Of a stretch of DNA of 37,776 nt, positions 1 through 7,760 are shown one piece after another. The stretch's first letter is position 1. Each line of letters begins with the position of its first letter. A program made the position numbers and the translations under genes. Source of the stretch: Propionicimonas sp. (GTDB lineage Bacteria > Actinomycetota > Actinomycetes > Propionibacteriales > Propionibacteriaceae); contig JAPUEM010000162.1 in assembly GCA_027492575.1 (NCBI GenBank), positions 1 through 37,776 of the forward strand, read 5' to 3'. A model generated the notes under the pieces. That model saw only the letters and a program-made list of their open reading frames with translations. It was not told the DNA's origin and made no database searches.

Positions 1-864
1 CTGCTGCTCAACCCGGCGATCTACATCGTGCTGGCGATCGGCGTCTCCTTCGTCATCATCTCCCGCTCGGTCGATCTCTCGGTCGGCTCGACGATGGGGC
101 TGACCGCCTTCGCCATCGGCTCGCTCTACATCGCCTGGCCGGGCATGCCGACCTTCCTGGCGTTCCTGATCGGAACGGTCTTCGGCGGGCTGCTCGGGCT
201 GGTGAACGGCGGCCTGGTGGCGATCGCGAAGGTGCCCGGCATGGTCATCACCCTCGGCACCATGTACATCTTCCGCGGCGTCAACATCCTGTGGGCCGGC
301 ACCACCCGGATCAACTCCTCGCAGATGGGGCCCGACTTCCTGGCCTTCGGCAACGCCCAGCTGGCGGGCATCCCGGCGCTGACCATCCTCGCGGTGATCG
401 TGGCGGTCGTCGCCGGCTGGTACCTCTACACCACCCGCTCGGGACGCGAGCTGTACGCGATCGGCTCGGCCCCGGCCGCCGCGGAACTCTACGGGCTGGC
501 GGTCAGCCGCCGGGCGCTGATGTCCTTCGTCGTCTCCGGGGCGATGGCCGGCCTGGCCGGGGTGATGTTCGCGGCCCGCTACGGCACCATCGCCTCCAAC
601 GCCGGCACCGGCTACGAACTGCAGGCGATCGGCGCCGCGGTGATCGGCGGCGTCGCCATCACCGGCGGGGTCGGGACGGTCGCCGGCGCGGCCTTCGGCG
701 CCTTCCTGCTGGCCACCATCAACTCGGCGCTGCCGGTGCTGGGGATCGACTCGCTGTGGCAGCGGGCCGTGGTCGGCGGGCTGATCCTGGCCGCCATCAT
801 CCTCGACCGGGTGCTCTCCGTCCGCCAGAAACGGCGGCTGATCGCAGAAAGGATGGAGCCGTGA
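1..864 (+). CDS. rhaP: L-rhamnose ABC transporter permease, 5'-truncated by window edge
   Basis: Integral membrane permease of a CUT2-type (RbsC-like) sugar ABC importer. The reading frame is open from base 1, so the N-terminus lies outside the window; 287 codons are visible against roughly 320-340 in the family. The segment begins inside a membrane helix, followed by the family signature region SRSVDLSVGSTMGLTA and a later conserved glycine-rich stretch (AIGAAVIGGVAITGG) near the end. Assignment to rhamnose rests on context: the next genes are a second permease, a sugar-binding lipoprotein and then isomerase, mutarotase and kinase of rhamnose breakdown. The partner ATPase (RhaT in rhizobial nomenclature) is not in the window and is expected upstream. 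The stop overlaps the next GTG start (GTGA), which indicates translational coupling. Which of the two permeases should be called P or Q is arbitrary. Confidence 0.85.
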   Translation: MLLNPAIYIVLAIGVSFVIISRSVDLSVGSTMGLTAFAIGSLYIAWPGMPTFLAFLIGTVFGGLLGLVNGGLVAIAKVPGMVITLGTMYIFRGVNILWAGTTRINSSQMGPDFLAFGNAQLAGIPALTILAVIVAVVAGWYLYTTRSGRELYAIGSAPAAAELYGLAVSRRALMSFVVSGAMAGLAGVMFAARYGTIASNAGTGYELQAIGAAVIGGVAITGGVGTVAGAAFGAFLLATINSALPVLGIDSLWQRAVVGGLILAAIILDRVLSVRQKRRLIAERMEP

Positions 865-1904
865 GCGCGACCACCGTGGGCTACCGCGAATACGGACGGC
901 CGCTGTGGTGGCGAACCCTCGTCACCCGTGAGATGGCGATCGTCGTCCTGCTGCTGGCCACCCTGCTGATCGCGGCGCTGACCATCCCGTACTTCGCCGA
1001 CCGGCTGACCCTCTACAACCTGCTGCGCGACATGTTCGCCACCCTGCTAATCGCGCTGCCGATGACCCTGGTGATGATCACCGGCGACATCGACATCTCG
1101 GTGGGCTCGATGGTGGGCCTCTCCTGCTCGATGCTGGGCCTGCTGTACGCCTCGGGCGTCCCCTTCGAACTGGCGATGGTGATCGTCCTCGTGGTGGGGG
1201 CGGCCGGCGGGCTGCTGAACGGCACCCTGGTGGCCAAGATCGGGTTGCCCTCACTCGCGGTGACGATCGGCACCATGGCCCTCTTCCGCGGCATCGCGGT
1301 GGGGCTGCTGGGCACCTCGTCGGTCACCGACTTCCCGCAGGCCTGGACCGACCTGACCAAGTACGAGATCGGGTACACCGGCATCCCCTTCCTGATGGTG
1401 CTCTTCCTCGTCCTGCTCGCCCTGTTCGTCTACCTGCTCAACTTCACCCCCTTCGGACGCGGCATCTACGCCCTCGGGCTGAACTCCGAGGCCGCCGTCT
1501 TCTCCGGGGTGAACCGGGATCGCACCCGGATCGTCCTCTTCGTGCTGGCCGGGACGATGTCCGCCCTCGGCGGCATCTACTGGACGCTGCTGCGCGGCAC
1601 CGCCCGCGGTGACATCGGGGACGGCCTGGAACTCCAGGTGATCGCCGCGGTCGTGCTCGGCGGCGTCTCGGTCTTCGGCGGGGTCGGCGCGCTCTACGGA
1701 GTGGTGGCCGGCGTCCTGCTGATCGGCACCCTCTCCAGCGCACTGCGGCTGGTCGGGGTGACCGCGGAAGTCATCAAGATCATCACCGGCGTCCTGCTGA
1801 TCGGCTCCGTGGTCGCCGGCTCGATGATCGCCTCGTTCCAGAACCGTCGAAAGAAAGTGACAGCGGCACCGGGTGGTGCCGCCGGAGCGACCCCGGCCGG
1901 GTGA
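861..1904 (+). CDS. rhaQ: L-rhamnose ABC transporter permease, second subunit
   Basis: Second membrane permease of the CUT2-type importer, 347 residues, paralogous to the upstream gene. The GTG start at 861 overlaps the previous stop by four bases. The frame is also open further upstream, but that extension is a shadow of the first permease. Visible features are a hydrophilic N-terminus ending near WWRTLVTREM, about eight to ten hydrophobic segments, the signature ITGDIDISVGSMVGLSCSM, and the late motif VIAAVVLGGVSVFGG matching the equivalent stretch in the first permease. The last 25 residues are charged and Ala/Gly-rich, probably cytoplasmic. It should pair with the first permease and an ATPase outside the window, receiving rhamnose from the binding protein encoded 58 bases downstream. 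Substrate specificity is inferred from the operon. Confidence 0.87.
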   Translation: MSATTVGYREYGRPLWWRTLVTREMAIVVLLLATLLIAALTIPYFADRLTLYNLLRDMFATLLIALPMTLVMITGDIDISVGSMVGLSCSMLGLLYASGVPFELAMVIVLVVGAAGGLLNGTLVAKIGLPSLAVTIGTMALFRGIAVGLLGTSSVTDFPQAWTDLTKYEIGYTGIPFLMVLFLVLLALFVYLLNFTPFGRGIYALGLNSEAAVFSGVNRDRTRIVLFVLAGTMSALGGIYWTLLRGTARGDIGDGLELQVIAAVVLGGVSVFGGVGALYGVVAGVLLIGTLSSALRLVGVTAEVIKIITGVLLIGSVVAGSMIASFQNRRKKVTAAPGGAAGATPAG

Positions 1905-1962
1905 CCTCCTCCCGACTCTCCGGCGGGCGAGGCCCGGCCGGCGACAAACCGAAAGGAATCCG

Positions 1963-3012
1963 ATGAAGTACTCCAAGACCGCAACCGCCTTCGCGGCTGC
2001 CGCGCTGCTGCTGGTGAGCGCCTGTACCACCCCGGGCGGAACCACGCCTGCCTCGCCGGCGGCGTCGCCGGAGAGCACGGGGGAGACCTCGCAGGCTCCT
2101 GCCGGCCTGCGCATGACGATCCTGCCCAAGAACCTGGGCAACCCGTACTTCGAGACCTCGACCAAGGGCGCCGAGGCGGCGGCCGCCGAGATCGGCGCCA
2201 CCACCGAACTGGTCGGCCCGACCGAGGGCGCCGCCGACGCCCAGGTGCCGTACATCGAGACCGCCACCCAGCAGAAGGTGGACGCGATCCAGATCTCGGC
2301 CAACGACCAGACCGCGCTGTGCGACGCGATCAAGGGTGCGCAGGCGGCCGGCATCAAGATCGTCACCTTCGACTCCGACGCCCCCGGCTGCCGTGACCTG
2401 TTCATCAACCAGGCCACCTCCGAAGGCATCGCCAAGGTGCTGGTGCAGATGGCCGTCGATCAGGCCGGTGGCTCCGGTGAGATCGCCGTCCTGTCGGCGA
2501 CCGCCAACGCCACCAACCAGAACGCCTGGATCGAGGCCATGAAGGCCGATCTGGCCGCGAACCACCCCGACATCAAGCTGGTCGACGTGGTCTTCGGTGA
2601 CGATCAGGATCAGAAGTCCTTCGACGAGACCCAGGCCCTGCTGCAGAAGTACCCGAACCTGAAGGTGATCGTGGCCCCGACCACCGTCGGCATCGCCGCG
2701 GCCGCCCGCTACATCTCGACCTCGGACGCCAAGGGCAAGGTGCTGGTCACCGGACTCGGCACCCCGAACGACATGCGCGCCTTCGTCAAGGACGGCACCG
2801 TCAAGGAGTTCGCGCTGTGGAACCCGGAGGATCTGGGCTACCTGACCACCTTCGCCGCGGCGGCTCTGGTCAAGGGTGAGATCACCGGCGCCGAGGGTGA
2901 CAAGTTCACCGCCGGCAAGCTGGGCGAGTACACCGTCGGCGCGGATTCCACCGTGCTGCTCGGCGACCCGTTCAAGTTCAACGCCGAGAACATCGACAAC
3001 TTCAACTTCTGA
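1963..3012 (+). CDS. rhaS: L-rhamnose-binding lipoprotein of ABC transporter
   Basis: Extracytoplasmic solute-binding protein of the periplasmic-binding-protein type I/4 fold (RbsB/RhaS-like), 349 residues. The ATG at 1963 is preceded by GAAAGGA and starts a signal sequence with a lipobox ending in V18-S19-A20-Cys21, so the mature protein is a lipoprotein. A Thr/Pro/Ala-rich tether of about 25 residues follows, then the core beginning LRMTILPKNLGNPYF, typical of this family. Further family features are the segments KVDAIQISAND and GIKIVTFDSDAPG at the first ligand-domain strands. It captures the sugar outside the membrane and delivers it to the two permeases encoded just upstream. Rhamnose is inferred from the adjacent rhamnose isomerase. 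The gene is followed by a palindromic repeat cluster that may attenuate transcription or stabilise the upstream mRNA. Confidence 0.88.
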   Translation: MKYSKTATAFAAAALLLVSACTTPGGTTPASPAASPESTGETSQAPAGLRMTILPKNLGNPYFETSTKGAEAAAAEIGATTELVGPTEGAADAQVPYIETATQQKVDAIQISANDQTALCDAIKGAQAAGIKIVTFDSDAPGCRDLFINQATSEGIAKVLVQMAVDQAGGSGEIAVLSATANATNQNAWIEAMKADLAANHPDIKLVDVVFGDDQDQKSFDETQALLQKYPNLKVIVAPTTVGIAAAARYISTSDAKGKVLVTGLGTPNDMRAFVKDGTVKEFALWNPEDLGYLTTFAAAALVKGEITGAEGDKFTAGKLGEYTVGADSTVLLGDPFKFNAENIDNFNF

Positions 3013-3020
3013 TCCGCCAC

Positions 3021-3132
3021 GGGTGGAGCCCGGGAACGATCCCCGAGCTCGTGGGACGGTCCCTGAGCTTGCGGAACGATCCCTGAGCTTGGGACGGTCC
3101 CTGAGCTTGTCGAAGGGTCCCTGGCTCCACCC
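3021..3132 (+). repeat. Ladder of CCCTGAGCTTG-family palindromic repeats between rhaS and rhaI
   Basis: Four repeat heads of the form ACGRTCCCTGAGCTTG begin at 3036, 3056, 3076 and 3094, spaced 20, 20 and 18 bases. Only the last has the full palindrome CCCTGAGCTTGTCGAAGGG. The block is bounded by a perfect 10-base inverted repeat, GGGTGGAGCC at 3021 and GGCTCCACCC at 3123. The same element recurs inside rhaEW and the E2 gene. It resembles REP-type intergenic repeats; its function is not known. Confidence 0.85.
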
Positions 3133-3211
3133 CGGCTGGCCGGGCAACCGTCCCTGGCCCGACCGGCCAGACCTGCTTTCTCACCGCTAGCGCACTCGAA
3201 AGAACGAACTG

Positions 3212-4378
3212 ATGACCACCTTCGCTGAGATCACCGATCTGCTCGCCCTCCAGGCGATCGAACTGCCCTCCTGGGCGTTCGGGAACTCGGGCACCCGGTT
3301 CAGAGTGTTCGGCACCCCGGGCACCCCCCGGACCATCCAGGAGAAGCTCGCCGACGCCGCCCAGGTGAACCGGTACACGGCCCTGGCGCCGAAGGTCGCG
3401 CTGCACATCCCCTGGGACAAGGTGGACGACTACGCCGCCCTACGCTCCTACGCCGAGGATCTCGGCCTGGAACTGGGGACGATCAACTCCAACACCTTCC
3501 AGGACGACGCCTACAAGTTCGGGTCGCTCACCCATTCCGACCCGGCGGTGCGGCGCAAGGCGATCGATCACCACCTGGAGTGCATCGACATCATGGACGC
3601 CACCGGCAGCCGGGATCTGAAGATCTGGCTGGCCGACGGCTCCAACTACCCCGGCCAGGCCGATCTGCGCGGACGGCAGGACCGGCTGGCCGAATCCTTG
3701 GCGGTCATCTACGACCGGCTCGGGCCCGACCAGCGGCTGGTGCTGGAGTACAAGTTCTTCGAGCCGGCGTTCTACCACACCGACGTCCCGGACTGGGGCA
3801 CCTCGTATGCCCAGTGCGCGGCGCTGGGGGAGAAGGCGATGGTCTGCCTCGACACCGGCCATCACGCCCCCGGCACCAACATCGAGTTCATCGTGATGCA
3901 GTTGCTGCGGCTGGGGAAGCTGGGCTCCTTCGACTTCAACTCCCGGTTCTACGCCGACGACGACCTGATCGTCGGGGCCGCCGACCCGTTCCAGCTCTTC
4001 CGCATCCTCTACGAGGTGGTGCGCGGCGGCGGGTACGGGCCGGATTCGCCGGTGGCCTTCATGCTCGACCAGTGCCACAACGTCGAGGACAAGATCCCCG
4101 GCCAGATCCGGTCGGTGCTCAACGTCCAGGAGATGACGGCCAAGGCGCTGCTGGTCGATGCCGAGGCGCTGCGCGCCGCGCAGGCCGCCGGTGACGTCCT
4201 GGGCGCCAACCAGGTGCTGATGGACGCCTTCTACACCGACGTGCGGGCCGATCTGGCCGCCTGGCGGGAGGGCCGGGGGCTGCCGGCCGACCCGATGGCC
4301 GCCTTCGCCGCGTCCGGCTACCTGGCGCGGATCGCGGCCGACCGGGTCGGGGGCACGCAGGCCGGCTGGGGCGCCTGA
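3212..4378 (+). CDS. rhaI: L-rhamnose isomerase
   Basis: Converts L-rhamnose to L-rhamnulose in the cytoplasm, the first intracellular step of the pathway. The 388-residue protein matches the Pseudomonas/Bacillus-type RhaI family (TIM barrel, Mn-dependent) rather than the E. coli RhaA family in length and in motifs such as LGTINSNTFQDD, LKIWLADGSNYPGQ, LEYKFFEPAFYHTD and VCLDTGHHAPGTNIEF. Acidic and His residues suited to metal binding lie on successive strands (E179/E184, D214, H217/H218, D241, D286). The ATG at 3212 follows CGAAAGAAC, a modest ribosome site. The stop TGA overlaps the following ATG by one base (TGATG), which couples translation to the mutarotase. Assignment is strong from sequence recognition; exact metal ligands are inferred from family knowledge. 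Confidence 0.93.
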   Translation: MTTFAEITDLLALQAIELPSWAFGNSGTRFRVFGTPGTPRTIQEKLADAAQVNRYTALAPKVALHIPWDKVDDYAALRSYAEDLGLELGTINSNTFQDDAYKFGSLTHSDPAVRRKAIDHHLECIDIMDATGSRDLKIWLADGSNYPGQADLRGRQDRLAESLAVIYDRLGPDQRLVLEYKFFEPAFYHTDVPDWGTSYAQCAALGEKAMVCLDTGHHAPGTNIEFIVMQLLRLGKLGSFDFNSRFYADDDLIVGAADPFQLFRILYEVVRGGGYGPDSPVAFMLDQCHNVEDKIPGQIRSVLNVQEMTAKALLVDAEALRAAQAAGDVLGANQVLMDAFYTDVRADLAAWREGRGLPADPMAAFAASGYLARIAADRVGGTQAGWGA

Positions 4379-4713
4379 TGCGGGTCTGCTTCCAGCTGCA
4401 GGTGAAGCCCGAGCTGATCGACGAGTACGTCGAGCGGCACCGGGCGGTGTGGCCGTCCATGCTGCGCGCGATCGAAGCCTCCGGACGCCGCAACTACTCG
4501 CTCTTCCTGCGTGCGGACGGGCTGCTGATCGGCTACTACGAGGTGGACGACGACGAGGCCGCCCAGCGGTCGCTGGCGCAGAACCCCGACACCGCCGCCT
4601 GGGAGGCAGAGGCCGCGACGTACTTCGTGACCCTGGCCGGGGACCGTCCCGACCAGGCCGCGCCCCGGCTGCGCGAGGTCTTCAACCTGGAAGCCCAGCT
4701 GGCGGCGTTGTAG
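4378..4713 (+). CDS. rhaM: L-rhamnose mutarotase
   Basis: Interconverts the alpha and beta anomers of L-rhamnopyranose, speeding supply of the anomer used by the isomerase. It is 111 residues, close to the usual 104-110 of the RhaM/RhaU (DUF718) family, a dimeric ferredoxin-like fold. The signature start MRVCFQLQVKPELIDEYVERH places the catalytic-type histidine at H21. Tyr40 (RNYSLF) and Trp residues in the AAWEAEA region correspond to sugar-contacting aromatics of the family. The start overlaps the rhaI stop by one base. It is the last gene before an internal regulatory gap that precedes the kinase. Confidence 0.93.
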   Translation: MRVCFQLQVKPELIDEYVERHRAVWPSMLRAIEASGRRNYSLFLRADGLLIGYYEVDDDEAAQRSLAQNPDTAAWEAEAATYFVTLAGDRPDQAAPRLREVFNLEAQLAAL

Positions 4714-4762
4714 GGAGCCGAACGCTCGCCGGTTCCTCCTCCGGCCGAAGCGGGGCATACCA

Positions 4763-4785
4763 ACGGAAATCGATTTCTGTATGAT
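4763..4785 (+). promoter_or_regulatory. LacI-like operator palindrome overlapping a -10 element upstream of rhaB
   Basis: The perfect 12-base palindrome GAAATCGATTTC at 4766-4777 extends to an imperfect 18-base one (4763-4780) with a central CG, the layout of LacI-family operators. It lies immediately 5' of a good -10 hexamer, TATGAT at 4780-4785, and overlaps its first base; no convincing -35 is seen. A repressor bound here would block this internal promoter. No LacI-type gene is in the window. The upstream part of the gap (4714-4755) has a weak GC-rich hairpin and nothing else recognisable. Confidence 0.55.
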
Positions 4786-4816
4786 GAGCGAACGAGTCAC
4801 GAGCAAGGACGCGCCG

Positions 4817-4858
4817 ATGCCAGTCGAGTTCTTCAAGCCAGCGGAGTGGCGGTCGTGA
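4817..4858 (+). CDS. Short leader ORF (13 residues) coupled to rhamnulokinase
   Basis: ATG at 4817 follows an AAGGA ribosome site (4805-4809) with an ideal 7-base spacer, and opens the frame MPVEFFKPAEWRS before a TGA at 4856-4858. That TGA overlaps a GTG at 4855 (GTGA), the best start of the kinase. The short ORF therefore has a better ribosome site than the kinase itself and would deliver ribosomes to it by coupling. It contains no run of regulatory codons that would suggest classical attenuation. It could also be a remnant of a longer gene. Seen directly: ribosome site, ORF and overlap. Translation itself is inferred. Confidence 0.5.
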   Translation: MPVEFFKPAEWRS

Positions 4859-6333
4859 ACCCGCCCGCCGCCTTCGCCGCCGCCGACCTGGGGGCCTCCA
4901 GCGGCCGGGTGATCCTGGGCACCCTCGCCGACGGCCGGTTCCACCTCGAGGAGATGAACCGGTTCGTGAACGGGCCGACCCCGGCCGGGTCGAGCATTCG
5001 CTGGGACGCCCCGGCGCTCTTCGGTCACATCACGGACGGGTTGCGGCTGGCCCAGCAGCGGGCCGGCCGGCTGGGCGCCGTCGGGGTGGACACCTGGGGG
5101 GTCGACTACGGCCGGCTGAACGCCGCCGGCGAGCTGCTCGGGCTGCCCTTCCACTACCGCGACGACCGGACGGCCGGCGTCCCGGAACGTCTCTTCGAGA
5201 CCCTGCCGGCCGGCGACCTGTACCGCCGGGCCGGCCTGCAGGTGATGCCCTTCAACACGATCTTCCAGCTGGTCGCCGACACCGGCGACTGGGCGGAGGT
5301 GGCCCACGTCCTGCTGATGCCCGATCTGTTCGCCTACTGGCTGAGCGGGCGGCAGGCGGCCGAGGTGACGATCGCGTCCACCACCGGGCTGCTGGACGTC
5401 GCCCGGCGGCAGTGGTCGCCCGAGATCACCGCGCACCTGGCCGAGGTCTACGGTCTGCCGGCCGCCCGGGTGCTGCCCGAACTCGTCGAGCCGGGCACGA
5501 TCCTGGGCGAGACGCTGCCGGGGGTGCTGGCCGAGCCGGTGCCGGTGGTGGCGGTGGGCGGCCACGACACCGCCTCGGCGGTGGCGTCCATCCCGGCCAC
5601 GACCGCCGATTTCGCCTTCATCTCCTCGGGCACCTGGTCGCTGGTGGGGCTGGAGTTGCCCGAGCCGGTGCTCAGCGAGGAGAGCCGGCGGGAGAACTTC
5701 ACCAACGAGCTCGGCGTCGACGGCACCGTCCGCTACCTGAAGAACGTGATGGGGCTGTGGGTGCTCAGCGAGTCGGTGCGTACCTGGGAGGCGCAGGGGC
5801 TGACGGTCGACCTACTCGACCTGCTGGCCGCCGCAGAGCGCCGACCCGGGCTGGCCTGCGTCCTGGACATGAACGACGAGCGGCTGCTGCCGCCGGGGGA
5901 CATGCCCGGCCGGCTGCGCGCGATGGCGGCCGAGGCCGGCCAGTCGCTGGGCGAGGATCCGGCCTCCGTCACCCGCTGCATCCTGGATTCGCTGGCGTTG
6001 GCCTATCGGCGCGCGATCCGCACCGCCTGCCGCCTGGCCGGGCGCGAGATCCGTACCGTGCACGTGGTCGGCGGAGGCTCGCAGAACCGCTTCCTGTGCC
6101 AGTTGACCGCGGACGCCTCGGGGCTGCCGGTGGTCGCCGGCCCGGTGGAAGGGACGGCCATGGGCAGCCTGCTGGTGCAGGCCCGCGCCCGCGGCGCGCT
6201 GAGCGGCGACCTGACCGCCCTGCGCCAGGTGGCGATCGCCTCCTCCGAGCTCACCCACTACGCCCCCGGCGCCCTCGACCTCACCCCCGCCCAATGGGAC
6301 GCCGCCGAGCGCATCCTCGCCCAAGGAGCCTGA
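4855..6333 (+). CDS. rhaB: L-rhamnulokinase
   Basis: Phosphorylates L-rhamnulose at O1 with ATP. It is an FGGY-family sugar kinase of 492 residues from the GTG at 4855. The N-terminal phosphate-binding strand ADLGASSGRVILG, the substrate segment VGVDTWGVDYGRL, LPFHYRDDRT, and the GGHDTASAV motif near residue 240 carrying the probable catalytic aspartate match rhamnulokinases (usually 480-490 residues). A C-terminal adenosine-binding glycine motif HVVGGGSQNRFLCQLTAD is also present. A second GTG at 4846 would add three residues, but its ribosome site would be too close; GGAG at 4843-4846 suits the 4855 start, which also overlaps the leader ORF stop. Expression is likely driven by the internal promoter and palindrome at 4763-4785 as well as by read-through from the transporter genes. 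Confidence 0.93.
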   Translation: MNPPAAFAAADLGASSGRVILGTLADGRFHLEEMNRFVNGPTPAGSSIRWDAPALFGHITDGLRLAQQRAGRLGAVGVDTWGVDYGRLNAAGELLGLPFHYRDDRTAGVPERLFETLPAGDLYRRAGLQVMPFNTIFQLVADTGDWAEVAHVLLMPDLFAYWLSGRQAAEVTIASTTGLLDVARRQWSPEITAHLAEVYGLPAARVLPELVEPGTILGETLPGVLAEPVPVVAVGGHDTASAVASIPATTADFAFISSGTWSLVGLELPEPVLSEESRRENFTNELGVDGTVRYLKNVMGLWVLSESVRTWEAQGLTVDLLDLLAAAERRPGLACVLDMNDERLLPPGDMPGRLRAMAAEAGQSLGEDPASVTRCILDSLALAYRRAIRTACRLAGREIRTVHVVGGGSQNRFLCQLTADASGLPVVAGPVEGTAMGSLLVQARARGALSGDLTALRQVAIASSELTHYAPGALDLTPAQWDAAERILAQGA

Positions 6334-6514
6334 GCCCGATGCCCGCGATCACCGACACGCACACGGCAATCCCCACCCTCTTTGGTGTCATCGCGGCCCT
6401 CTTCTGCGTCGTCCCGGACCTCCCCTCCGTTCCGGCCCCTCACCTCCGTCGTCCCCGCCCCTACCTCCGTCCTCCCCGTCCCTACTTTCGTCATCCCGGC
6501 GCAGGCCGGGATCT
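6334..6514 (+). repeat. Half-REP ladder ending in a complete REP-like palindrome (rhaB-PHP gap)
   Basis: The gap carries a series of degenerate heads resembling CGTCRTCCCCG (visible near 6382, 6410, 6446, 6467 and 6489) at irregular spacings that fall to about 21 bases near the end. The run ends with one complete palindrome, TCATCCCGG...CCGGGATCT, at 6489-6514. The last copy stops six bases before the AGGAG ribosome site of the next gene, so folding of the palindrome could affect its translation. No gene is apparent here. Confidence 0.7.
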
Positions 6515-6529
6515 CACCCGAGGAGCGCC

Positions 6530-7747
6530 ATGAGTGACCCCGCCGCCCTCCCGGTGGTCAACACCCACGTCCACTTCCCGCCGAACTTCTCGGCTTTCCA
6601 CACGGTGACCGACGCGATAGACACGGCCCTCGCCGAGGGCGTTGCCGCGATCGGGATCTCGAACTTCTTCGACCAGCAGGTCTACGCCCGGTTCGCCGAA
6701 CAGGCCGAGGCGGCCGGCATCGTGGCGCTCTTCGGCCTGGAGTTCATCACCCTCGATCCCGACCTCGAGGCGGCCGGCACCCTGGTCAACGACCCCGCGA
6801 ACCCGGGCCGGGTGTACTTCTGCGGCAAGGGGATCAGCCCGTTCCGTCCTCGACCGGACGCGGCTTCCGCCACCGCCGCCGCGATCCGGGCCGACAACGA
6901 CGCCCGGGCCGAGGCGATGGTCGCCCAGCTGGCCGCCCACTTCGCCGCCCACGGGCTCGACACCGGCCTGACCGCCGCCTCGGTGGCGGCGGAGGTCGCC
7001 GCCCGCGCCGACGTCCCGGTCGAATGGGTCTCGTTGCAGGAGCGGCACATCGCCAGCGCCTTCGAGGCTGCGCTGAGCGCCCTGCCGCCGGACGAACGGG
7101 CGGCGGTTCTGGCGGCGGCGTACGGGTCGCCCTCCGCTGTCGACCTGGACGACCCGGTGGCGCTGCAGGGGGAACTGCGCTCCCGGCTGCTGAAGTCGGG
7201 CACCCCCGGCTACGTGCCCGAGGTGCCGCTGAGCTTCGCGGACGCCTACGCCTACGTGCTGGCGATGGGGGGCATCCCGACCTATCCGATCCTCGCCGAC
7301 GGCGCGAAGGAGCTCAGCCCCTTCGAGTACCCGGCCGCGGCGCTGGCCGACCGGCTGCGGGAGCGCGGCGTCTTCGCCGCCGAACTGATTCCGGGCCGCA
7401 ACCGCTCGGCCCTGGTGTCCGAGTACGTCCGCGACCTGACCGCCGCCGGCATCATCGTGATGGGCGGCACCGAGCACAACACCGCCGACCGCATCCCCTA
7501 CCTGCCCGCCTGCGCCGACGGTCCGCTGCCGGACGCCGCCCGCACCGCCTTCTGGGCGGCCACCTGCGTGGTCGCCGCCCACCAGCACCTGGTCGCCCAC
7601 GGCGAACCGGGCTACGTGGACGCCACCGGCGCCCTCACCGGCGACGCCACCCGCACTGCGGAACTCGTGGCCCTGGGCGCCGAACTGATCAGCCCCACCA
7701 GCCCCACCACCGTCATCCCGGGCTACGACCCGGGATCTCTGAACTGA
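6530..7747 (+). CDS. PHP-domain metal-dependent hydrolase-like protein, function unknown
   Basis: A 405-residue protein with features of the PHP (polymerase and histidinol phosphatase) superfamily: the N-terminal metal motif NTHVHF (H13, H15), GLEF with E71, a late GGTEHNT motif carrying another His, and alternating hydrophobic strands and helices consistent with an alpha/beta barrel. The second family histidine position is ISNFFDQ (Asn45) rather than the usual DH, so metal binding may differ. PHP proteins hydrolyse phosphate esters or related bonds; the substrate here is not known. The position between rhamnulokinase and the aldolase suggests a role on a rhamnose-pathway phosphate, such as a side product. 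The start is fixed by AGGAG at 6521. The last residues (VIPGYDPGSLN) and the stop are encoded by a REP-like repeat, so the native C-terminus has been replaced or extended. Confidence 0.7.
   Translation: MSDPAALPVVNTHVHFPPNFSAFHTVTDAIDTALAEGVAAIGISNFFDQQVYARFAEQAEAAGIVALFGLEFITLDPDLEAAGTLVNDPANPGRVYFCGKGISPFRPRPDAASATAAAIRADNDARAEAMVAQLAAHFAAHGLDTGLTAASVAAEVAARADVPVEWVSLQERHIASAFEAALSALPPDERAAVLAAAYGSPSAVDLDDPVALQGELRSRLLKSGTPGYVPEVPLSFADAYAYVLAMGGIPTYPILADGAKELSPFEYPAAALADRLRERGVFAAELIPGRNRSALVSEYVRDLTAAGIIVMGGTEHNTADRIPYLPACADGPLPDAARTAFWAATCVVAAHQHLVAHGEPGYVDATGALTGDATRTAELVALGAELISPTSPTTVIPGYDPGSLN
7711..7738 (+). repeat. REP-like palindrome inside the 3' end of the PHP gene
   Basis: Copy of the CGTCATCCC...GGGATCT family. 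The inner stem is CCCGGG..CCCGGG and the unit runs in frame into the coding sequence, supplying the last codons just before the TGA at 7745-7747. The rhaEW ribosome site AGGAG follows at 7751. Confidence 0.85.
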
Positions 7748-7760
7748 ACCAGGAGCGAAC

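Noticed and set aside
3134..3170. A terminator after rhaS from CTGGCCGG/CCGGCCAG
   Set aside because: The stem is only eight bases with a long loop and no T-run, so it is not convincing as a separate feature.
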